Origin: Alphaproteobacteria bacterium
GTDB taxonomy: Bacteria > Pseudomonadota > Alphaproteobacteria > UBA8366 > Aestuariispiraceae
Length of the DNA stretch: 28,102 nucleotides
NCBI GenBank assembly: GCA_006844765.1
Contig: SPJV01000152.1
Span: forward strand, 1 to 28,102
Reading direction: 5' to 3'
In this document: positions 23,386-28,102 of the stretch, in pieces
Layout: every line of letters begins with the position of its first letter
Position numbering within the stretch: position 1 is the first letter of the stretch
Made by a program: the position numbers and the translations under genes
Notes under the pieces: generated by a model
What the model was told of the DNA's origin: nothing
Databases searched by the model: none
Seen by the model: only the letters and a program-made list of their open reading frames with translations

Positions 23386-24558
23386 ATGATACCAAACACC
23401 TATCCCACGCTTGATTTTGATTTGGGCGAAACCGCAGAAATGATGCGCGACTCGGTCGCGGCTTTCGCGTCGGATGAGATCGCTCCCCGCGCCCAGGAGA
23501 TCGATAAGACCGATCAGTTTCCCATGGATCTATGGAAGAAGATGGGCGATGTCGGCGTCCTTGGCGTTACGGTTGAGGAAGAATATGGCGGCGCGGGCAT
23601 GGGCTATCTGGAACATTGCATCGCGATGGAGGAGATCAGCCGGGCCTCCGCGTCTGTCGGTCTCAGCTATGGCGCGCATTCCAATCTCTGCGTCAATCAG
23701 ATCCGCCGAAATGGCAATCTAGACCAGAAGGCACGCTATCTGCCGAAGTTGATCACAGGCGATCACGTCGGCGCCTTGGCGATGTCGGAACCAGGTGCGG
23801 GCTCGGATGTTGTTTCCATGTCCTTGCGGGCTGACAAGAAGGGCGACCGCTATGTGCTGAACGGATCGAAGATGTGGATCACGAATGGACCGGATGCGGA
23901 TGTCCTTGTGATCTATGCAAAGACCGATTCAGAAGCCGGACCAAAGGGGATCACGGCCTTCCTGGTGGAGAAGAACTTCCCGGGCTTCTCGGTCGCACAG
24001 AAGCTCGACAAACTTGGCATGCGCGGGTCGCATACTGGGGAGCTGGTTTTCGAGGATTGCGAGGTGCCGGAAGAGAACATCCTTGGTGAATTGAACAAGG
24101 GCGTTCATGTGTTGATGAGCGGCCTGGATTATGAGCGCTCCGTCCTTGCTGCCGGCCCTCTGGGGATTATGGATGCGGCGATGGATGTCGTCCTGCCCTA
24201 TGTGCATGAGCGCAAGCAATTCGGTCAGCCGATTGGCGAGTTTCAGCTGATGCAGGGGAAATTGGCCGATATGTATACGACGATGAATGCCTGTAAGGCC
24301 TATGTCTATGCAGTAGCGAAAGCCTGTGATCGGGGGCAAACGACCCGCAAGGATGCGGCCGGCGCGATTCTTTATGCGGCAGAAAAGGCGACCTGGATGG
24401 CTTTGGAGGCGATCCAGGTGCTGGGCGGCATGGGGTATATTTCTGATACGCCGACCGGTCGCTTGCTGCGAGATGCGAAGCTTTATGAGATCGGAGCGGG
24501 GACGTCCGAGATTCGGCGCATGTTGATCGGACGCGAACTTTTCAAGGACACGATGTAA
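23386..24558 (+). CDS. liuA: Isovaleryl-CoA dehydrogenase
   Basis: A 390-residue FAD acyl-CoA dehydrogenase that turns isovaleryl-CoA into 3-methylcrotonyl-CoA in leucine breakdown. Family signatures ALAMSEPGAGSDVVSM (about 130-145) and the C-terminal QVLGGMGYISDTPTGRLLRDAKLYEIGAGTSEIRRMLIGRELF are present. The catalytic base is at Glu250 in LDYERSVLAAGPLG, the helix-G position special to isovaleryl-CoA dehydrogenases, while the usual position near the C-terminus reads YEIGAGTSE with Gly/Ala in place of the usual Glu-Gly-Thr. AAGGG lies upstream of the ATG. It is expected to pass its electrons to ETF. Confidence 0.95.
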   Translation: MIPNTYPTLDFDLGETAEMMRDSVAAFASDEIAPRAQEIDKTDQFPMDLWKKMGDVGVLGVTVEEEYGGAGMGYLEHCIAMEEISRASASVGLSYGAHSNLCVNQIRRNGNLDQKARYLPKLITGDHVGALAMSEPGAGSDVVSMSLRADKKGDRYVLNGSKMWITNGPDADVLVIYAKTDSEAGPKGITAFLVEKNFPGFSVAQKLDKLGMRGSHTGELVFEDCEVPEENILGELNKGVHVLMSGLDYERSVLAAGPLGIMDAAMDVVLPYVHERKQFGQPIGEFQLMQGKLADMYTTMNACKAYVYAVAKACDRGQTTRKDAAGAILYAAEKATWMALEAIQVLGGMGYISDTPTGRLLRDAKLYEIGAGTSEIRRMLIGRELFKDTM

Positions 24559-24671
24559 GTAAATCGGGGTGGCGATGCTGTTATTCTCGGTGGGTAAAAA
24601 CCTGTTAAGCCTGCTACAAGAAACGGGGGCATTTATCCGACCCCTATTTCGAGCGTGATGGGAGGTAAGTC

Positions 24672-25334
24672 ATGCCGACAATCCTGATTACCGGTGCCAA
24701 TCGAGGCATCGGTCGAGAACTGGTTTCAGCCTATAGCGCCGATGGTTGGCGTGTGATTGCCACGGCACGGGACCCGGCTGCGGCAGGGTTGGATTGCGAA
24801 TGTCTGGAAATGGATGTTGCCGATCCGAACGGCGCAGCCGCATTGAAGGACAGCTTGGCTGATACCGCCATTGATGTCTTGTGGAACAATGCCGGGGTGT
24901 ATCTGGACAAAGGCATGTCGCTTGCCGGCATGGACTACGATCTGTGGGCTGAATCGATGCTGGTAAATGCGCTGGCGCCAATTCGGGTCGCCTCTGCCCT
25001 GATCGAAAATGTTGCAGCGTCAGAGCGCAAGGTGATGGCTTTCACCAGCTCGATGATGGCGTCTCTGTCGCGCCGTCCGGCTGGTTCCTATGCCTATCGA
25101 TCATCGAAGGCGGCGCTCAACATGGCGGTTACCTGCCTCACCCATGATGTCCAAGACAAGGGCATAGCAACCGTGTTGCTGCATCCGGGCTGGGTGCGCA
25201 CCGACATGGGTGGTGAAAACGCCGATATTGATGTCACGACCTCCGCCATGGGGATGAAGCGGGTGGTCGATGCGATGTCGCCGGAGAAATCCGGCGGTTT
25301 CTTCAACTATGATGGTACGGAGATCCCCTGGTGA
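24672..25334 (+). CDS. Short-chain dehydrogenase (C-factor-like SDR)
   Basis: A 220-residue classical SDR. The cofactor motif TGANRGIG is at residues 7-14, DVLWNNAG at 68-75, and the catalytic YRSSK has Tyr142 and Lys146 with serines at 126/127 (FTSSMMA). The short form, HPGWVRTDMGG and the C-terminal SGGFFNYDGTEIPW are features of the CsgA/C-factor-like SDRs. NAD(P)-linked oxidation or reduction of an unknown substrate is all that can be said. GGGAGGTAAG precedes the start. A 113-bp gap separates it from liuA, the largest gap in the operon, while its stop overlaps the carbonic-anhydrase start. Confidence 0.9.
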   Translation: MPTILITGANRGIGRELVSAYSADGWRVIATARDPAAAGLDCECLEMDVADPNGAAALKDSLADTAIDVLWNNAGVYLDKGMSLAGMDYDLWAESMLVNALAPIRVASALIENVAASERKVMAFTSSMMASLSRRPAGSYAYRSSKAALNMAVTCLTHDVQDKGIATVLLHPGWVRTDMGGENADIDVTTSAMGMKRVVDAMSPEKSGGFFNYDGTEIPW

Positions 25335-25966
25335 CAAAAGTAGATGACCCGGCAATCCGCGCCTTGTTGGCGGGGTACCGCAGCTACAAGGCTCTTTTCT
25401 ACGATAAGCGTGGTGATTTAACCCGGCGTCTGGCCTCTGAAGGACAACAACCGAATGTGCTGGTCATCGCCTGTTCGGATAGCCGGGCCGATCCGGCCAT
25501 GCTGTTCAATGCGGATCCGGGCGAGATTTTCGTCGTGCGAAATGTCGCTGCCCTGGTCCCACCCTACGAACCGGATGATGGGTTCCATGGTGTCTCGGCC
25601 GCGATAGAGTTCGCGGTGCGTGATTTGATGGTCTCTCACATCATTGTTCTGGGGCATTCACGGTGCGGCGGGATAGCAGCCTTGAACGAGATGGTCCACG
25701 GCGAGCCACAGGAGCGTGAATTTATCGGTCCGTGGGTCAATGTCGCGCGGGAAGCCTGCGCTTTGCATGGCGCGGATTTGAATGAAGACACGACATCAAT
25801 TGAACTCGCTTCCATCAAAAACTCGATCAAGAATCTGAAGGGGTTCCCTTGGTTGATGGACCGCATGAATGCCGGTGATCTGAGCCTTCACGGATGGTGG
25901 TTCGATCTGGATGAAGGTGCCCTGCATGCTCATGATGCGAAGACCGGTCAGTTCTCGCCCATCTGA
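25331..25966 (+). CDS. Beta-class carbonic anhydrase
   Basis: A 211-residue enzyme hydrating CO2 to bicarbonate. The zinc ligands and dyad are all present: Cys48 and Asp50-Arg52 in ACSDSRADP, His109 and Cys112 in LGHSRCGGI, and the family segment FVVRNVAALVPPYE. GTG at 25331 overlaps the SDR stop (GTGA), so it is translationally coupled. Its place upstream of the methylcrotonyl-CoA carboxylase beta gene suggests it supplies bicarbonate to that biotin enzyme; this role is inferred from context. The C-terminus HGWWFDLDEGALHAHDAKTGQF is also usual for bacterial beta-CAs. Confidence 0.95.
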   Translation: MTKVDDPAIRALLAGYRSYKALFYDKRGDLTRRLASEGQQPNVLVIACSDSRADPAMLFNADPGEIFVVRNVAALVPPYEPDDGFHGVSAAIEFAVRDLMVSHIIVLGHSRCGGIAALNEMVHGEPQEREFIGPWVNVAREACALHGADLNEDTTSIELASIKNSIKNLKGFPWLMDRMNAGDLSLHGWWFDLDEGALHAHDAKTGQFSPI

Positions 25967-26002
25967 GCATTTGTCGCCCTTTGACTTGAAGGAGTCTCAT
26001 CA

Positions 26003-27136
26003 ATGATCCTGACTGAAGAACAACGCATGATCCGCGATATGGCGGCTCAGTTCGCGGCAGAAAAATTGGCGCCCAATGCTGCGGATTGGGATCGGGAAAG
26101 TCAGTTCCCCGCTGAGGCTCTGCAGGAAATGGCAGCGCTGGGTCTCATGGGAATGCAGGTGCCGGCGGAATATGACGGTGCGGGCGTGGATACGGTCTCG
26201 GTCTCTCTGGCGATGGAAGAGATTGCGGTGGGCGACGCGTCGACCTCGACAATCATGGGGGTGCATAACTCCGTCGGCTGTATGCCGATCCTCAAATTCG
26301 GGACAGAAGATCAGAAGCAGCAATTCCTGAAGCCTATGGCGCGGGGAGAAAAACTCGGCTGTTTCTGTCTGACCGAACCGCATGCGGGATCGGATGCGTC
26401 CGCCATCAAGACCAGGGCACGCAAGGACGGCAATAAATGGATTCTCAACGGGGTGAAGCAATTCATCACGTCCGGCAGTCAGGCTGATCTGGCGATCATT
26501 ATTGCCGTGACCGATCCGGAGGCTGGGAAGAAGGGCATCAGCACCTTCCTGGTGCCAACGGACACGCCTGGTTACCGCGTTGCTTCCAAGGAAAACAAGC
26601 TCGGTCAGCGTGCGTCGGACACCTGCCAAATCGCGCTTGAGGATGTCGAGCTGACCCCTGATCTGATGCTCGGCGAAGAAGGGCAAGGGTATAAGATCGC
26701 CCTTGCCAATCTGGAAGGGGGGCGCATCGGGATCGCGGGACAGGCCATCGGCATGGCCAAGGCCGCGCTTCAGCATGCCACGGCCTATGCCCATGACCGG
26801 ACCAGCATGGGGGTGCCGATTTTCGAACATCAGGCGGTGAATGCCCGGCTGGCCGATGCGGCAACGCAGATCGCCGTGGCGCGGCAGATGATGTTGCATG
26901 CAGCCGCCTTGCGGGATGACGGACAGCCTTGCTTGATTGAAGCCTCCATGGCGAAACTTTTTGCCTCGGAGATGGCGGAGCGGGTCGTATCAGACTGCCT
27001 GCAGACCCTCGGTGGATATGGCTATGTCAATGACTACCCGCTTGAGCGGATCTACCGCGATGTTCGTGTCACTAAGATTTATGAGGGCACGAGCGACATT
27101 CAGCGCTTGGTGATCGCCCGATCTCTTGCCGCCTAG
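26003..27136 (+). CDS. Acyl-CoA dehydrogenase
   Basis: A 377-residue FAD acyl-CoA dehydrogenase, distinct from liuA. It has CFCLTEPHAGSDASAIKT, GWK-type FITSGSQADLAI, and the C-terminal QTLGGYGYVNDYPLERIYRDVRVTKIYEGTSDIQR, where Glu361 in YEGTS is the general base in the place used by short- and medium-chain enzymes. It therefore probably acts on a short-chain acyl-CoA, perhaps another branched substrate such as 2-methylbutyryl- or isobutyryl-CoA. GAAGGAG precedes the ATG and 36 bp separate it from the carbonic anhydrase gene, so it is in the same operon. Confidence 0.95.
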   Translation: MILTEEQRMIRDMAAQFAAEKLAPNAADWDRESQFPAEALQEMAALGLMGMQVPAEYDGAGVDTVSVSLAMEEIAVGDASTSTIMGVHNSVGCMPILKFGTEDQKQQFLKPMARGEKLGCFCLTEPHAGSDASAIKTRARKDGNKWILNGVKQFITSGSQADLAIIIAVTDPEAGKKGISTFLVPTDTPGYRVASKENKLGQRASDTCQIALEDVELTPDLMLGEEGQGYKIALANLEGGRIGIAGQAIGMAKAALQHATAYAHDRTSMGVPIFEHQAVNARLADAATQIAVARQMMLHAAALRDDGQPCLIEASMAKLFASEMAERVVSDCLQTLGGYGYVNDYPLERIYRDVRVTKIYEGTSDIQRLVIARSLAA

Positions 27137-27153
27137 AATTTGGGAGCCGGATT

Positions 27154-27756
27154 ATGTCGACGCCACTTACCTTCTATTATGAATATTCTTCGCCCTTCGC
27201 TTATATCGCCTCAGAGCTGATTGAGGCCCTGGCGGCCAAGCATGGGCGGCAGATTGAATGGAAGCCGTTCTTGCTGGGTGCTGTCTTTAAGTCAGAGGGC
27301 ACGCAGCCCTTGATGAGTTATCCGAAGAAGGGTGTCTATTCCCGGCATGATGTGGAGCGCACGGCGCGTTACCACGATATCCCCTTTACTTGGCCGCCGA
27401 GCTTTCCGTTCCTGAGCGTCGCGGCGGCGAGGGCAACTCTCTGGGCCGCGCAGCAAGACAGTGCGGCGGGGCCTCGCCTGACCCATGCGTTGTTCCGCGC
27501 GACATTCAAGGAGGGGCGGGATATCGCCCATTCCGACATGGTGGCAGAGATCGCCGGTGAGGCGGGCTTTGATGCTGACGCCGTCGCTGCGGCTTTGAAG
27601 GACCCAGCGGTCAAAGAGTTGTTGAAGTCGGAAACCGATGCGGCGCTGGACCGGGGTGTCTTCGGCGCGCCGATGATCTTTGTCGATGAGGAGCCCTTCT
27701 GGGGTGTTGAAAAACTACAGATGCTGGATCGTTGGCTTGAACGGGGAGGGTGGTAA
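27154..27756 (+). CDS. HCCA-isomerase-like DsbA-fold protein
   Basis: A 200-residue protein of the 2-hydroxychromene-2-carboxylate isomerase family, a thioredoxin/kappa-GST-like fold that uses glutathione. It starts TFYYEYSSPFAYIASE, with the serine at the active-site end (Ser12/Ser13), and has RGVFGAPMIFVDEEPFWG, the cis-proline GAP.(I/F)V region, near the C-terminus. Chromene chemistry is unlikely in this operon; the protein may handle another substrate or a glutathione adduct. It follows the acyl-CoA dehydrogenase by 17 bp and precedes liuB by 2 bp, so it belongs to the operon. Confidence 0.88.
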   Translation: MSTPLTFYYEYSSPFAYIASELIEALAAKHGRQIEWKPFLLGAVFKSEGTQPLMSYPKKGVYSRHDVERTARYHDIPFTWPPSFPFLSVAAARATLWAAQQDSAAGPRLTHALFRATFKEGRDIAHSDMVAEIAGEAGFDADAVAAALKDPAVKELLKSETDAALDRGVFGAPMIFVDEEPFWGVEKLQMLDRWLERGGW

Positions 27757-27758
27757 CC

Positions 27759-28102
27759 GTGCCTGTTTTACCCAATAGTTATGACCACCGCGCGCCTGAG
27801 GTGGTGGAGAACCGCGCGGCAATGTTGGCCCTGATTGATGAGCTGCGCGCGGTATCCGACAAGACCTGCGAAGGGGGCGGGGAGAAAGCGCGAGCCAAAC
27901 ACCTGTCGCGCGGAAAGCTTCTGCCAAGAGACCGGATCAAGGGGCTACTCGACCCCGGTGCGCCGTTTCTGGAAATCGGTCAACTGGCTGCCCATGGCAT
28001 GTATTCGGGGGATATTTCATCAGCCGGGATCGTCACCGGGATCGGACGTGTTGCCGGGCGTGAATGTATGATCGTTGCCAATGATGCCACGGTGAAGGGG
28101 GG
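27759..28102 (+). CDS. liuB: Methylcrotonyl-CoA carboxylase beta subunit, partial
   Basis: The first 114 residues of a carboxyltransferase subunit, cut by the window edge. Translation gives NSYDHRAPEVVENRAAM near the start, then KARAKHLSRGKLLPRDRI and LLDPGAPFLEIGQLAAHGMY, which match the N-terminal part of methylcrotonyl-CoA carboxylase beta chains. The enzyme uses biotin and bicarbonate to make 3-methylglutaconyl-CoA. The start is GTG at 27759 with GGGGAGGG 7 bases upstream and 2 bases after the previous stop. The alpha subunit, hydratase and lyase genes are expected further on. Confidence 0.93.
   Translation, partial: MPVLPNSYDHRAPEVVENRAAMLALIDELRAVSDKTCEGGGEKARAKHLSRGKLLPRDRIKGLLDPGAPFLEIGQLAAHGMYSGDISSAGIVTGIGRVAGRECMIVANDATVKG

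Noticed and set aside
26000..26899. Minus-strand frame opposite the second acyl-CoA dehydrogenase
   Set aside because: Shadow frame; translation is rich in Arg/His and lacks domain features.
1..28102. CRISPR arrays, tRNA or rRNA genes, phage or transposase genes
   Set aside because: No regularly spaced repeats, no cloverleaf-like sequence and no integrase or transposase motif were found by eye on either strand.

Overview
The window looks like a chromosomal piece of an alphaproteobacterium, probably a marine or soil heterotroph. The grounds are moderate-to-high GC, the protein families present (LiuR-type leucine regulator, FOXRED1-like oxidase, gamma-glutamylamine enzymes) and compact gene packing with GGAGG-type ribosome binding sites. 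I cannot fix the order or genus from sequence alone. No tRNA, rRNA, CRISPR array, transposase or prophage gene was seen.

Layout. Bases 1-4100: the tail of an HD-GYP-type protein, a small secreted protein, a RecQ helicase and a SulP anion transporter without a STAS domain. Bases 4100-4640 are nearly empty: one doubtful small HTH gene and several inverted repeats. Bases 4638-7933 are a peroxide-defence divergon, katG (-) and oxyR (+), with a palindrome between them. Bases 7969-10308 are a minus-strand set headed by a clear cobalamin riboswitch, then an unrecognised 125-aa protein, a 112-aa protein and a FOXRED1-like FAD oxidoreductase; the last two overlap by 4 bases.

Bases 10448-13979: a TerB-like protein, an Lrp/AsnC regulator divergent from alanine dehydrogenase (an ald/aldR-like pair with AT-rich palindromes between), a PilZ protein and a periplasmic solute-binding protein. 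Bases 14086-18325: a gamma-glutamylation amine-catabolism cluster, with PuuA-like ligase and PuuB-like oxidase on the minus strand and a second, different glutamine-synthetase-like ligase divergent on the plus strand. Bases 18343-21925: a large ThDP enzyme of the transketolase/AceE superfamily and a TfdA/TauD-type dioxygenase.

Bases 22304-28102 are a leucine/isovalerate catabolic (liu) operon cut by the window end. It holds a perfect 20-bp palindrome inside a promoter, a LiuR-type MerR regulator, a PaaI-type thioesterase, isovaleryl-CoA dehydrogenase, an SDR, a beta-carbonic anhydrase, a second acyl-CoA dehydrogenase, an HCCA-isomerase-like DsbA-fold protein and the start of methylcrotonyl-CoA carboxylase beta subunit. 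The carbonic anhydrase beside a bicarbonate-using carboxylase makes metabolic sense.

The observation most likely to be new is the B12 riboswitch in front of an orphan 125-aa protein that matches no cobalamin gene I know.
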